From assembly GCF_050908995.1 (NCBI RefSeq), contig NC_135119.1, positions 23,837,001 through 23,901,000 of the forward strand: DNA of 64,000 nt. The letters run 5' to 3'. A model generated the notes under the pieces. That model ran no database searches and was not told the DNA's origin. It was given only the letters and a program-made list of their open reading frames with translations. The stretch's first letter is position 1. Each line of letters starts with the position of its first letter. This document shows, piece after piece, positions 22,531 through 36,200 of this stretch. Source of the stretch: Andrena cerasifolii (Eukaryota; Arthropoda; Insecta; Hymenoptera; Andrenidae). Both the position numbers and the translations under genes were made by a program.

Positions 22531-23299
22531 GACGTAATTTAACTTTCCTCGGAATCATGGATGGAATTCCACAACGTCCCACTAAGATTATCGACCCTTG
22601 AATGAAATTTCAATTAAAAAAGCTTGATTGCTATTTATAGCGTTCTCTTTTCTCGTACTGATCGAATGCGGCGGTAGAAGATATCAGTAACAAGTCACTC
22701 TAAATATTCTACAAACGAGACTTTCGCTTGGACTTTGCCAGGTCCAAGAGCGCGACTAAGAAAAGCTCGTTCCGATAAGTGAATATTGTTTCTCGCTTAT
22801 TGTATGGCGTTTAGTCTACCTAACTGATACTCTATCGCCGATTGAACTCGCTCACACTTTCATTTTGCGAAGCCCCCTGTCGCTAATTGCGTTCTTTTTA
22901 TAGCCCTCCATTCGATATCGTTAATACGCTCGTCTATATAGCTCTCTTCGCGCTGAGTATCAAGTGAACATAAAAAAAAACGTTACGCTAAAAAGATATT
23001 TTTGAATTGGATTATTAAGAAAGCATATATGGACTATCTTTCTCTTTGAGATTGAATTTTAAAAATAATTGAAGGCCATCGAGCTGGTTGCATGATGATG
23101 GAGGATCTGGTGCAGTCAGTAGAAGCAAGGAAATACTTGGAACGAATTAGAAAGTAAGGGTTTATCATAGTCTTACTGTTCCCTTGATCTTTTGTGGAAT
23201 AAGTTACTCAAAAATAGGGGATTTGTGAAAAATAGGGTTTCACAAGTAACCGAGCCAACTCGAAATTAAATACCAAAAGCTAGTTCTTCGATGTGGTAA
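22531..23299. other. Intergenic DNA, nothing recognised
   Basis: No supported feature. An ATG-initiated open stretch at 23094-23154, followed by GTAAGG, could be read as a first exon, but nothing downstream supports it. Confidence 0.3.
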
Positions 23300-24010
23300 A
23301 TACAAAACTTAATTTAACTCATCTAAACTGAACTTGAAGACTTAACTTAACTGGAGTCCATCGAACTTAGGAAGATAACTTGAAACTCAATTCAACTTAA
23401 AAACTTAACTCAGATCAATCCAACTTGGGAACGTAACTTAACTTAAAAACTCAATTCAACTTAGAAACTTAAATCAATTGAACTTAGAATCCTAACTCAA
23501 TTCTATCCAACTTAAGAACATAATTTAACTTAAAAGCACAATTCAACTTAGAAACTTAATTCAAATCAATTCAACTTAAAAACTTAACTCAAATCAATTC
23601 AACTTAGGACCGTAACTTAACTTAAAAACTCAATTCAACTTTGAAACTTAAATCAATCCTAACTCAATTCAATCCAACTTAGGAACATAATTTAACTTAG
23701 AAACACAATTCAACTTCCAAACTTAAATCAATTGAACTTAGAATCCTAACTCAATTCAATCCAACTTAGGAACATAATTTAACTTAAAAGCACAATTCAA
23801 CTTAGAAACTTAATTCAAATCAATTCAACTTAGAAACTTAATTCAAATCAATTCAACTTAAAAACATAACTTGAATTAAAAACTCAATTCAACTTAGAAA
23901 CATAACTAATATTAAAAACTCAATTCAACTTAGAAACATAATTTAACTTAAAAACTCAACTTAACTCGATTCAACCCAACTAGGGATTCAACACAACTTA
24001 TCTCACAACC
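23300..24010. repeat. Degenerate short-period repeat of CAATTCAACTTA type
   Basis: Blocks such as CAATTCAACTTAGAAACTTA and AACTTAAAAACT recur irregularly every 20-25 bases for about 700 bp. The wording overlaps that of the array at 21958-22530, suggesting a shared origin, but the period is not fixed. Confidence 0.7.
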
Positions 24011-25889
24011 TTAATTTGAGTCAGTTTGGCGCCAAAACTCCACTTACTTCTGTTACTGGATCGTACACTACAATTCTCGACGACTCAACTATCATATAAA
24101 TTGATTTGGAATCGTGGCGAGTTCGAACGCCAGCCTAACTATAAATCAATTCTGGCATTCGAGGCGTTTAATCGAAGATCTCCCATGGTCAAGGACGTGC
24201 ACAGTTCGTCCCTTTAGCGAAACTATGTGACCGTGAATTTCCGCCACGCCGCCCGCGAATTCCCTCACGCCATGCCCTCTCGATGCACTCTTATCAGCGG
24301 TGCACGCGATCGATATCAATCTCTATGGAATTCTCAACCGACAATTCGAAATCTACCTTATTACCAATGTTACTCGCGTCACGAAACAACATACAACTTT
24401 GCTGCGATTGATTTACAGGTAGTATGGAAAGTAAAAACAAATTATCTGTAAATTAACTTAAGGTGAAAATCGTTCCGTAGTTTCTGGTACAGACGGCGAT
24501 GATCAAGCAGATGAACTTTGAAACTATTTTCTAATTTACCAGTAGTAAACACATTTCACTGTAATTTTTGTACAAATCCGTAGATTAATGTATTCTAATA
24601 TGTATGTTTCCATGTACTAACACATAGTTTCATAATATAATAATGGTGTTCAATATAATTACTTATACAGGGGGTAGCTCTAAATTTGGAATATTCACCC
24701 TGCCATAGAGAAAATATACTGTTGCTTAGTAATAATGCTAAATGCAATATTAATACGAAAACTTTAAGTGGGTAAAATACTTTAAACACACATATGTCTA
24801 AAAACATTTTGTTAGCACTATCTTTATTATTCATCCAAAATCCCCAATTGACCCAAGAAAACCTCTCACACCTATTTAACAGCTAATAGAAACAAACTTG
24901 CAATTTTTATCAAAGTGTTACAAGAGAACAATAAATAAATGCGGCTAGAATTTGAATTTTAAGAATCCACATGTGACTTACGAAAATTCTGTAAGTTTTC
25001 GTTAGGTTCTCCAAAAAATTATCCAAATTCGAAGCAGTATTCGTTGAAATTGAAAAACAGACCTCGACGAAGTCGACTGAAACTCTGCAAGAAATCAAAC
25101 CTGGCACCCATCGCTGGATTCAAGCAGTTCATAAAGGTTCCACAGTATGAAGGATGATTAAAAAGTGTACGCTCTCGCACAGCATCCCGTCGTGGTTATC
25201 ACTGGAGGGATAACGTGAGAAAAGTGGGTGTCCCGCGAGGGGAGGGGACTCAATGACCCGTGGAACCTTCGTCTGTAAAAAAACTCGTTCTGATAGTAAA
25301 AAGCAAGCTGTTCGATCCGGTTCGCGCTTCCTTCGCCGACTCGACACTGTTCAAACTCCACGATTATGACCGATTAGCGATTTGGCAATTTGTCGTGGCC
25401 TGGGGCAAGTATCTGCTCTCTTAGTCAACACTGAAACAAATCTTGGGTTGTTAAAAGCTACATTAGAAGATTTTAATGTACCATCCTACGAATAGATGAT
25501 TCTTAAATTGTTTGGAACTCCTTCTTCTCCCCCCCCCCCCTGGAAAATTGAGGGATCCTCTTTGAACAATAAATTGTAAAATTAAATGTGACTCGTTTCA
25601 CGTGGAATCGTGTATTATTGAAAAGTGGCAATAATATTTCTGTTTTATTCGAATAAAATTCTAGGGAAACTATTAGAGGCCAGTATTTTCTTATATAGAG
25701 TAATTGTTTCACTGGAAACTATGAAAATTGGTAAGTTAATGAATTGAAGTTTGGAGAATCAAGGGAATTAAAGATTCTCTTTAATAGGTAGCTGTTCAAT
25801 TTTCTCCGTTTTCTTTTAAAGATTCGATGTATAGAATTGTTATCAGTCGATTACCAGTTTTCGAAATGAACTACTCTAAATAGCAATTT
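24011..25889. other. Intergenic DNA, nothing recognised
   Basis: No gene, RNA or clear transposon was identified. A C-run lies near 25530. Confidence 0.4.
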
Positions 25890-26305
25890 GGCCAAAGCCC
25901 CCAGCGATTAGAATTAAAATTAAGTGGGAATTATAATTAGTATTATTATTTAAATTGTAGTCAGTATTATTATTTAAATTATAATCAGTATTATTATTCA
26001 AATTATAGTTAGTATTATTATTATTATTTAAATTAGCATTAGTATTATTATTTAAGTTAGGATTAGTGTTACTATTTAAATTAGAAATATTATTATTTAA
26101 ATTAGTATTAGTATTAGTATTTAAATTATAATCAGTATTATTATTCAACTTATAGTTAGTATTATTATTATTATTTAAATTAGCATTAGTACTATTATTT
26201 AAATTAGGATTAGTGTTATTATTTAAATTAGAATTATTATTATTATTTAAATTAGTATTAGTATTTAAATTAGAGTTAGTAATATTATTTAAATTAAAAT
26301 TAGTG
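25890..26305. repeat. 18-bp AT-only minisatellite
   Basis: Units close to ATTATTTAAATTAGTATT repeat with point variants, and a longer block of about 160-170 bp appears twice. The minus strand is open for 144 codons as Asn-rich hexapeptides, which follows from the 18-bp period rather than from a gene. Confidence 0.85.
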
Positions 26306-27055
26306 TCCACTGTGAAACACTCCCCCTTTCCTAATTTGCAAACTGGAATTTGCTGCAGAAATCGCTTTAAGATGTAAATGCATCGAACTCGATGTATCTG
26401 GTCGCGAGGAGTTCCCTGATACGGTGCAATTACCGAGTTTCAAGCTCGATATCGCCCAGGCCACGACACGTGATCGGAAATGGCTCGGAATTTTCGAGCC
26501 AGAAAACTTTTAGGCACCGTTCCCACCGCTAATTGTTATTACTATCAATGGGGAGGATCGAGCGAGCCCTAACGTCGCGGTTTATCTCGTCGTGATTATT
26601 AGTTCACCTGCGGGATTCTCAGGGGGTCGCTTAAACGACGCCCGCCATGTTGGTCGTTCGTCGAACTTCATAGGCATGTACCTACATGGATCGTTTCAAG
26701 AGATCTGTGCACGAAACCGATCCCACTAATGCGGCACATCTGATATTTCATTAGAAAATGCTCATAGAAAATTAATTTCAAATTGTTTATCGTATCAGAA
26801 AATTTAATTCAGACTATCCTCAACCCTTTCCCTCTTATACTCACGCTTACTAATTAATCAAGCAATTAAATTTGATTTGATAATGTTAAAAAATAAATTA
26901 TAAGGAACTGTACTCATTATCTTCGGACTCTTGCATTTGTACTTGAGTGAGTTCGAAATTCCTTCCCTTTTAGATACTTAACCAGCTCCCTTATAAACAG
27001 AAACGAAGCACTCAGACATAACCCCAAAATTCAGATTTAATTACAATGCGCACAC
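26306..27055. other. Intergenic DNA, nothing recognised
   Basis: No supported gene or repeat. Confidence 0.4.
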
Positions 27056-27125
27056 CGCGTGCGGAAATCCTTCTGCCTCGATCAGTGCCCGTGCTGCCTG
27101 AACGCCCATAGGCGGTCCCCGCAGG
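27056..27125 (-). repeat. 71-bp hairpin repeat, copy D (reverse orientation)
   Basis: Read on the minus strand it opens CCTGCGGGGACCGCC, continues TATGGGCGTTCAGGCAGCAC and closes TTCCGCACGCGG. It is the closest relative of copy C. Confidence 0.65.
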
Positions 27126-28394
27126 AGCCGAGTCCGTCCGCGGTTTCGTAGCGCGAAAGGGTTTTAAAATCCGTGCGAGGGAAGTCGTAGAAAAGTTAGG
27201 ACAGTGTATTCGAGGGGTGATATATCCTCGCGAGGAGCCAGGTCTGCCATATACATATCGATTGGTGCCATTCGGTGCCTGGCGGTGGCTTCTTCTACTT
27301 CCATTCGCCCAGACACCGGATACGACAAACCTCTCCTCGAAAGAGGAAACAACGAGGAGTACGATTACTCTGCTCCTATTCGCTCCACGACTCGCTTCCT
27401 CAAACTACTCGCAAACGTTAGGTGCCTGGGCTTCGCCCCTGCCCAGCCCCTTTTGCTTTACGATCTTTCTAAAGATCGCAAGCTTACAGTGAACTTAAAT
27501 TGAAATGAAAAGATACGTACACTAATTATCTATGAACCGTTGAGAATTTTAGGTTAGGTTGGAAAACGCCTTTGCGATAGTCTTGTTTTTCTTTTCTTTT
27601 CTCTTGTTTATTCTGTTTGTGCAAGACGCTTAATAATAATTGCATTAATACATTGACGACTGCGGAAAACATACCCAAACTGCTTCCTTCTTTTATCGAA
27701 TTAGTTGAATCGAAGTCTGAAGTGAAGTTGAATGAAGTAATGAAGTCTGTTTCGGTATCGGGAACAGCGCCACGAGTGTGACTAGAATTACTACAAGTTG
27801 GACCAATCGTCACTGCAAAATAATGAAAACTCGATGATTGGTACATGCTTTAATTTACCGGGTCTAGCGCATTTTTATTAATTTAATGTTAAAAATCCTG
27901 AATTTTTTAAGGGATCACACGAGATTGTGCTCTTAAACGATCTTCTTTTTCTTAGAGCAGTAGAGAAGTAGTTTTTTTCTGTTTTAAAGTTTTCTCTACT
28001 AATATTACACGCGGTGACGTTAGAATTAAAAATCCTCGAGCGGTGTTCTATTTATTTTGGAAACATTCCATCATGAGAATTCGAAGTCAAAGGAAATGGA
28101 AGGTAAACGAGAACATGGAGATCAAACGACGAGTGTTTCCGATAACACTTTTTCCGATCTACTTGTTCCTTGCTTCTAGAAAAAGATAAAGCTGACTTAA
28201 CGGAATTGTAACTTCATCGAACCATGTAGAGTATCTAGCAGAGATATTGTGAGGTCGTAAAAGCCACGATAGTGCCAAGCATACAGCTTTGAGGTTTCGG
28301 AAAGAAGAAACGGGGAGGAAAGTCGGAAATTTCTGGAAAGTGGAAACCTACCTCTCCACAAAATACTAACCTTCTTTTTTCAAAATCATAAAGC
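27126..28394. other. Intergenic DNA, nothing recognised
   Basis: Both strands contain overlapping open frames around 27164-27503 with no recognisable domain or splice logic. I do not call a gene. Confidence 0.4.
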
Positions 28395-28844
28395 TGTAAA
28401 CTTTTAGGGAAAATTTTGGGGAGTGGCAAATTTTGGGGAGCGGTAAATTTGAGTGGCAAATTTTGGGGAGCGGTAAATTTGAGCGGCAAATTTGGGGGAG
28501 AGGGTAAATTTAAGGAGCGGCAAACTTGGGGTAGCGACAAATTTTGGGGAGCGGTGAATTTGAGGAGCGGCAAATTTGGAGGAGAGGGTAAATTTAAGGA
28601 GCGGCAAACTTGGGGTAGCGACAAATTTTGGAAGCATCAAATTTGGGGAATGACAAATTTTGAGCGATAGAAATTGGAAAATGTTTAAACAATTCACTTT
28701 ATTTCATGTAGCGAATTAGCAATAACTCATACGTGAGTTACCATATTGAATTAATTTTTAAATTATAATATTTGATTATATTTCGCGGCAAGGGCGGCAG
28801 ACGCATGTTAGCCTAGGGGCACCAAATCTTCTAATCCGCCCCTG
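28395..28844. mobile_element. hAT-like element with internal GGAGCGGCAAATTT minisatellite, copy 1
   Basis: The right end AATCCGCCCCTG at 28844 is the CAGGGGCGGATT terminus seen in copies 2 and 3. The segment 28680-28844 aligns along its length with 57390-57608. The interior is an array of GGGGAGCGGCAAATTT variants. No matching left terminus was found, so this copy is probably truncated. Confidence 0.6.
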
Positions 28845-29155
28845 CGCGCGATAGGGCCCCAAAGAAAGGCGTTTTAGTAGAAATTCTTTTCCTTTGTGTA
28901 AAAGAATGTGTAATTGAAAAACATTTGTTACAGCCGTTGTCCAAGGGTGTCCCGCAGCTATCAACGAGAGGGCAGATGGAAAGGCGGCGACCACCGTTTC
29001 TCAGAGGCCCCAGCAAAACGAAAGAGGTATATTTAAAAGAAGTCGAGGGTTTCGAGTGACCTGACGCACTCCTGGATTACTTCTAACTGATGTTCCTTTT
29101 TTTCTGATTGTCAATCCCTTCTGCGCGGAGATTCAAATTCTATCTAGGCGCTGGC

Positions 29156-29227
29156 CGCGTGCGGAAATTCTCTACTCGCATCTGTTAGGTATAGTCGGTG
29201 AACGCCCATGAGCGTTCTCCGCCCAGG
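29156..29227 (-). repeat. 71-bp hairpin repeat, copy E (reverse orientation)
   Basis: On the minus strand it opens CTGGGCGGAGAACGC, has the hairpin GAACGC-TCATG-GGCGTTC and closes TTTCCGCACGCGG. A further GCGTGCGGAAACAC at about 29230 may be the edge of another damaged copy. Confidence 0.6.
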
Positions 29228-30216
29228 CTGCGTGCGGAAACACATTTTTGTATAGGCAGAATTATCTCATTAGAGCTAATTTTAATTATTAACTCCCTCA
29301 TTAGCTTTTGGTATCTATGTTACATTCAGAATTCGATAAACAAAAAAGAACCTCTCCTATTCAAATTAACGGAAGGTTGATTGAATATGGAATTTTCTTT
29401 TGAAAGGTCTGGGTTAGGAAACTGTGTGGTTACGTTTAAAAAACGGGCGATATCTATATCCTCCTTAAAAGCTCAATTAAAAAAACTGTTGTTCGCGTTC
29501 TATTGCCCCTTTGGAACTGGGCCTTACACATTCATCATTTTTTATTCTTAAGCACATGCTTAAGCATGCGGCATCCTCTAATAACCTAGTAGCTAGTAAA
29601 GGATGCCGATTGCCTAAAGAAGGAAATTCTAAATGATACTTTGTTCGATGCTTTTCAAAGAAGTGTCCATGAAAATGGGAAAAAAACCCGTAACACCCTA
29701 CGGGGCCACCAAGTTAGCAGTGAATTAATTCACCCTATCAAAGAACCGGAATTACCGGAATCTATATACATGTGTGCATCCATGTGCATGATTTCCATGC
29801 ACCCTCCTCCAAGCAACAGTAAACAATAAACAGAAACATAACCCGAACCACCAATGTACAGAATTTTATTCCACAGTATTCTATTACGATGTATTTGAAA
29901 CTGAAGATAAAGTAGAATTCTAATACCTAATAATAGAATCGTAATACTAGCCACAGTAGTTCTAACAAATAACACTAATTTCAATTTCCACTTTGTCCGC
30001 TCAACCACTTGATAATGCAATCGTTAATTGTGAACGAAGTATACGAATCAACGAGCCACAGTATAACATAGAAACCTTTAGAACTTCGCAAGGTATTGGC
30101 CCACAGAAATCTTTGAATCCCCTTATTTGTCTTCCTGCAGTAAACTGTGCGACTCGAACACTTTGTTAAGTTTCTAGCAATCGTTACTCTTGTAGACGGA
30201 CAGAAGCGCAGGTAGA
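29228..30216 (+). other. Upstream region of Rootletin
   Basis: No gene was recognised. Rootletin begins at 30217. I looked for a convincing RFX X-box (a motif common in ciliary genes) and did not find one. A short hairpin, GGCATCCT with AGGATGCC, lies near 29570-29610. Confidence 0.35.
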
Positions 30217-33200
30217 ATGGATTCTGCAAGGAGCACAGCCAGTGCTGCAGGGGATCGTGCGAGCGACGAAGATCTCTCGCCGGACGCTTTGGTCAGGCAG
30301 AATTACGAATTGAGGCATCGCCTCGAGGAGGAAGCGGCTAATTACAAAAGGCGCCTAGATACGTATCGACAGGCGCAGCAACATCAAGCTGCTCTCGTTT
30401 CCCGTTTACAAGCCAAAGTAAGGTCTACCTCTTTGCTTTTCGTAATTCGTTTGCTAAATACGAAGTAAACCTTTACGTTTTCAGGTTTTACAATATAAGC
30501 AAAGATGTTCGGAGCTCGAAAGCCAAATGACAGAAACCACTGCGTACGATACTAGTAAAGTTTCTAGCTCCACCCCGCCAGCGGTCTCCGCTTTAGACTC
30601 GGCGCATCAAACGTTAAGGGATATACGCGAGGAACAAATTCATGATTTAGATACTGCCTTGAAGAAGCTCGCTGAGGAGCGCAAGAGGTTTTACTCCTTT
30701 ACTCCGTTCTGAGTGTAAGAATACTCTACGCGAATGTTTACAGATATCGTTCTTCTTAGGTGCGAGAAATTGTTGCAAATAAACACAACATTGAAGGATC
30801 AGTTGGAGGAATCTCATCAGACGAATGAAGCGCTCACCAATGACCTGCAGAAACTGAGCAACGACTGGGGTATTCTCAGGGAAGAATTGGCTATCAAAGA
30901 AGACGAGTGGAGGGAAGAGGAGCAAGCGTTCAACGACTATTACACTTCTGAGCACAATCGATTATTAAATCTCTGGCGCGACGTTGTGTCTGTGAAACGA
31001 TTGTTCGCGGAAGTAAAGTCGACCACGGAGAGAGACTTGCTGAAGATGAAGAATAGCGTTACGTCCACCTTTAATGATGTTTCATCGGCTTGCAGTAACA
31101 CGGGGTTCGCTATGAAAATGCACGCAGCCGTGCAGCCGATGGTAAATTCACTTATACCGGTGGTTGCTGTTCGCATTCTAATGTGATCGCGTTTCAGATA
31201 TCTCATCAAGTCCAACAAGCGCAGGAGCAGGTGACGACTGACTTGAAAATAGAACTATCAACGCTCAAGCAACAGTACGATGTGGCTCAGAATGAGATTC
31301 GTGCGAAGGAGGAGAAGATCAATCAACTTATCCGTGACGTTCATAATTTGGTAAACGCCACGAATGAAACTATTATTTAAGAAACCCGCGTGGAATGTAC
31401 AGAGCGACAGTGTCAATGGGTTTCTTTCAGGAAGAGAAATGCGGGGAGGCAGAGGCAGAGGCGCACCGCAATACGCGTATTCAAGACGACATTGAGATTC
31501 TACAGTCAGCGCTGAGAGACATAGCGCATGCTGTGATCCAAGACGCAGAGGCCAGGGATATTGAAAGCAGCCAAGCTCCTCCTCACCTGCACTTGTCTCC
31601 CAGCGCACCTATTCCTCAAAGATCACCGAAAAGAGGTACAAGAAGCAACACCATTCCAGCATTTGCTGAAAGTACGATCAGCGCTGTGCAAGCAGCCCTG
31701 CATAAATATCAGTTGACTATACACGAGCTTCAGGTGTGAAGATTTTATATTGCATGCTTTGGTAAATAGTAGAACTGTAAATATTCGAGTGTTAGAATAA
31801 TTCGAATAATCTCTTCGAATATTCGAATAATTAGGAGTATTCGCATATTCGAAGGAATTATTCGAATACTTAGATTATTTGAATATTCATTACAGTCCTA
31901 GTAAGTAGTAAAACCAACTCATCGTCTAAGGCTCCTGTGAAATCCTGTGCTAACGCGTGCCAATCATTCGTCTCGTTAGGTGAAATTACAGAGTAACAAG
32001 GAGCAATTATCAACCACTCGGAAACAGTGTGAGAATGCCGAAGAGAATATTAAAAGCCTGGAGAAGAGAGTGGAGGAGCTGATTACCGAATTAGATGCTG
32101 CCCGATCTCAGTGTTCCCAGCTCAACCAAGAGAAAGACATGCTGCAGAAAGGTCTCGACACTGTGAGAATCGAGAAGAATGCCCTTGATAAAAGCAGAGT
32201 GGAACTTAATAGCATGGTGCGATTTCTTCTCTTAACTAACAAGGGAAATTAGGCAAGCCGAAATTCAGAAAATTATGCAAATTTGTGGGCAAGTGTGCGA
32301 AATGCAACCATAGTACGATTTTAGGGGGTGAAATCACGCCTTGAAAAAAATGCAGAGTATTTTTTTACGTGGAATATATCCAGAACAGTGAGAGATATCG
32401 AAAAAAAAGTTTAAACAGAAGTTGTATCTTTTTTTTATATCTACAAACCTACGTAAAAATAATTATCGAAAAAGCTATACTTTTCTAGTTACCCCCACTA
32501 CCAATCCTTAATTCGAGAATTATTTTACACAGTTTCATAGATATAAAAAAAAGAAGCAACTTTTGTTTAAGCTTCCTTTCGATATCTCTAAGAAAACTCT
32601 GCGTTTTTTCAAGGGGTGATTGCGTAATTTTCTGAATTTCCGGGTTGTCTAACTTTAAGTGCGTGTATTTCTGCGCTTAATATCCAGATGCATATAAAAC
32701 CTTTCCGTTTAGATGGAAAACTTGAACACCGACTATGAAAAGCTGCAGAAGGCTAATAACAAGTTGCAGAAACTCTGCGATAATCTGGAAGACGAGAAGC
32801 TGTATCTTCAAAGCGAGCTTGGTAGAGTGTCTAAAGAAGCCGAACTGAGGTATGTCAAATAACAACCTTGTGTACTCGTATCTTCATTGCTCGATCTACC
32901 AGTAATTTGAACTACTAGGGAACTGAATCTCCATTCAGAGGAAGACAGATGCAGCAAAATGAGGGAGGAGCTGCTGACCTTGCGAGAAGAATTAAATAAA
33001 GCGTATCTCACGAAAGACATGCTGGAACAACAGAAACTAGAAACGGATGGATTGATTTCGCAAATTGAGAAGAACAAAGGTGATTTTTATCGCAAACCCT
33101 CTACTTTTTACTATGGTTTCATTTGTGTCTCTCTCCGCTATGCATTAATACTTTTCTGACTGAATAATCGTTCAGGTGACCTGGAGCTGGAGTTAGAACG

Positions 33201-36200
33201 TGTACTGCTGGAAAAGTCAGACGTGCAAGAGGTCCTAATGAAGTTGGAGACAGTTTGCAGTAACCACGAGCACGAGAAACACCGGCTGCAGGAAGAATTG
33301 AAGAAGGTAACGTTATCGAAATACTTTGTGCAAATACATTTTCTGTTAATCGTGCCTTGTCGATCTTAGGTGATGGAAGAAAAAACTAGGTTGGCGAATC
33401 AGTGCGCAGATCAGCAAGGAGACTTGGGTTCTCTGCGAAAGGAGTTGCTTCAAGCGGAGCAAACTAGACTCGATTTGGAATCAGAGAAAGTTACTCTGAA
33501 CGAGAAAGTGAAGTTCTTGGAGATTGAGAAGGAGAAGATTGAGATAGAACTGGCACAGATTACAAGGGAGCGCGGGGACCTCAGTAACCAATTGTCAGTG
33601 TTAGCACGAAAGAAAGAATCGTTAAACGAAGAGTTGATGAGAGTCAGGCAGAGATTGGAGCAGGCAAACGAGATGAATGGAAGAATTAATCGGAATTTGG
33701 AGGACCTTGTGAAGGATAACGAGGAGAAACAGGTAAGCGATACAAATTACTGTTAAGATACAGTTATACTGAGTAAATTCATTCGCATCTCTGCAGGTTC
33801 TCTTGGAGTCAAATGAAAAGGAGGTTCAGCGGTTGCAGGAGCAACTCGCATCAATGCGCAGCGAGAAAGAAGCCCTGGAAGGTGTTTTATTCGATACGCA
33901 AACTAATCTGGAGAGTACGCACGTGAAGAAGACGCAGCTGGAGAAGGAGCAGAAGGAGCTGTTGGTAAAGCAGGAGAGCTTGAAGGGACAAGTGGAGAGA
34001 CTGGTGAAGGAGCTGGAGAACAGTGAGAAGCGTACGCAGGAGATAAAGCAATCTCTGACGCAGCAAAGTGGCGACCAAGAGGTTGAATTCCAACAGATCA
34101 TCACTAACGTGAAGAAACACAGTGATGATACTATTAAAAAATTGAGCGAAGAAAAGGTAATATATTTAACGAGCTCAAGAGTTAAGCAATGCGTTCGACT
34201 AAATTGATTGTATCTACAGGAACAGATAAAAATGAATCTAGAGAAACGACTGCAACAGTCCCTGCTGCAACTCAGCGGAGAGAAAGACAACGAGATAAAC
34301 CAGTTGCACCAGAGGATAGACGAGATGCAACAGCACATGGAGAATCTGTGCCAGCAGCACGAAGAAGTCCTCCTCAGAGCAGAGAATGATAAGCAGCAAG
34401 CTCTTCTTATGGGTAATAAATATTTACAGAGATTTATCCCACAGCTTACTGAAACAATATTCATTACAGCTCACCACGACCAGCAAGCACTATTGGAGAA
34501 ACTCGAGGGCGTCTTGCGCGAAATGGAAGAGGAGAAGACCAACGTCGAACGAATTAAAAGGGAAGGTGCAGCGCGTGCCGAGCAGGAGCGTAACAATACG
34601 AACCAACTGCGCGACGAATTAAGCCGCCTTAAGACTAAGTTAGATGAAACGAAGTTGAAAGCAGACGAGGAGAAAATAAAGCTGGACCTGAAGATCGAAG
34701 AGCTGTGGAAAGAACGCGAATCGGCGCAGAGGGAGTCTGAGGAACTGCAAGTGCAGTTGCACATGACGGAGGACAGAGTTGATAGCTTGCAGAATCAGCT
34801 GCACGAAACGATTCGGAAGCTTAAAGATGGTAAAGTTTATATTTATCTTTTGTGATAACGAAGCTTGTTACTTCTGGTATAATGAACATGCATTTCCAGT
34901 TGAAAATCTGAATGAGACGTTTCGCAAAGAATTGGTGGACGTTCGAAGACAATTGGCTGACTCCACGTACGAGAAAGAGAAATATAATAATAGTAACAAA
35001 GAGTTACGCGAACATGTGAAGCGCATTGAAAGTGAGAAGAGGGAACAGAGTAGGACCTTGGAAGAATCGTATCAAAAGATTGCGGGTAACGTATACATTA
35101 TAATTCTGAATTATACTATAGTTGTTTCGCGTGTATTCATACTTTATGGCATTGCGAATTGCGAAGCTCTGGAGGATATGAAAGTGACCATAGACGCGGA
35201 AAGGTCTCGCCTGCAAGCGCAGTTTCGCGACATGGAACGGGAAACGCTGCAGCTGCAGAAGCAGCTGCGCTTCACGCAGAACGAACTGCAGAAGTCTCAC
35301 GATAGCAACACGCAATCGCAGAGCGATGAAAAGGAACTGCAAGCACGACTGACGAATGAGATGGAGGAGAGGGAACGCTTGCAGCTTCAGCTGCATCAGT
35401 TGAAGAAACAGGTAGCTAATTAAAACATTGGAACCAGCTAATCGTGAGATATCACTAGCTGCAATACCAATGTGGCGAGTAAAGCCTAGAATTAAAGTGC
35501 ACCGCTCTTCTTCTTTCTCTTCTAGCTAATGGACGTGGACAACAGTTTAGAAGTAACAAGACAAGAACTTGGAAGGCTACGCTCGCGTGCGGACGAAGAG
35601 GATGAAAGGTGGAGAACCAGGGAGCAAGAGCTGCTGGTGAGACTTGAGGACTGTCGATGTCGCGAAAGGAAGCTGGAGGATCAAAAGCATAATTTGGAAG
35701 TTTGCCTGGCTGATGCTTCTCAGCAGATTCAGGAGCTCAAGGTAAAACCCGAATCTGTATTTAAGTTTTACATCGTGAAAATATAATCAAGAAATTGAAT
35801 ATCAATTGCTCAGGCACGTCTTGGAGGATCCGAGGGAAGAGTGAGAGCGTTGGACGCTCAGTTGTCGCAATTGGAAATGGCGAAGAAAGAAGCGGAGCAA
35901 AAGTTGAGCAGCGTGGGATCTACCTTACGTCGCATAGCTGGCATTCAAATGGATGGAAGTGTCAACGTGCCCTTTAAACTGATGAGTCCTTCAAGAAGAT
36001 GGAGTCCAGCGAGAGGTATGCGATTAAGGGGAGGACCTGGTTAAGAGCTGGAGCTAAAGATTTTGCTTTAAATGATAATGATTGTCTAAATATATTCCTG
36101 AAGTTTCAAAGTGAAATTCAAAGTATTTCGGAAGTATCAGCCAGGGGAACCGTAAACTTTAAAACGCTTTTCCTCAAAACTTTTCCTGGGGCGTTTTAGT

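Noticed and set aside
23094..23154. Possible first exon ending at GTAAGG
   Set aside because: No in-frame downstream exon, signal peptide or family resemblance was found.
25876..26310. An Asn-rich 144-codon frame on the minus strand
   Set aside because: It follows from an 18-bp AT-only repeat and has no gene context.
28235..28697. Leu/Pro-rich frames on the minus strand
   Set aside because: They are translations of the GGAGCGGCAAATTT minisatellite inside a mobile element.
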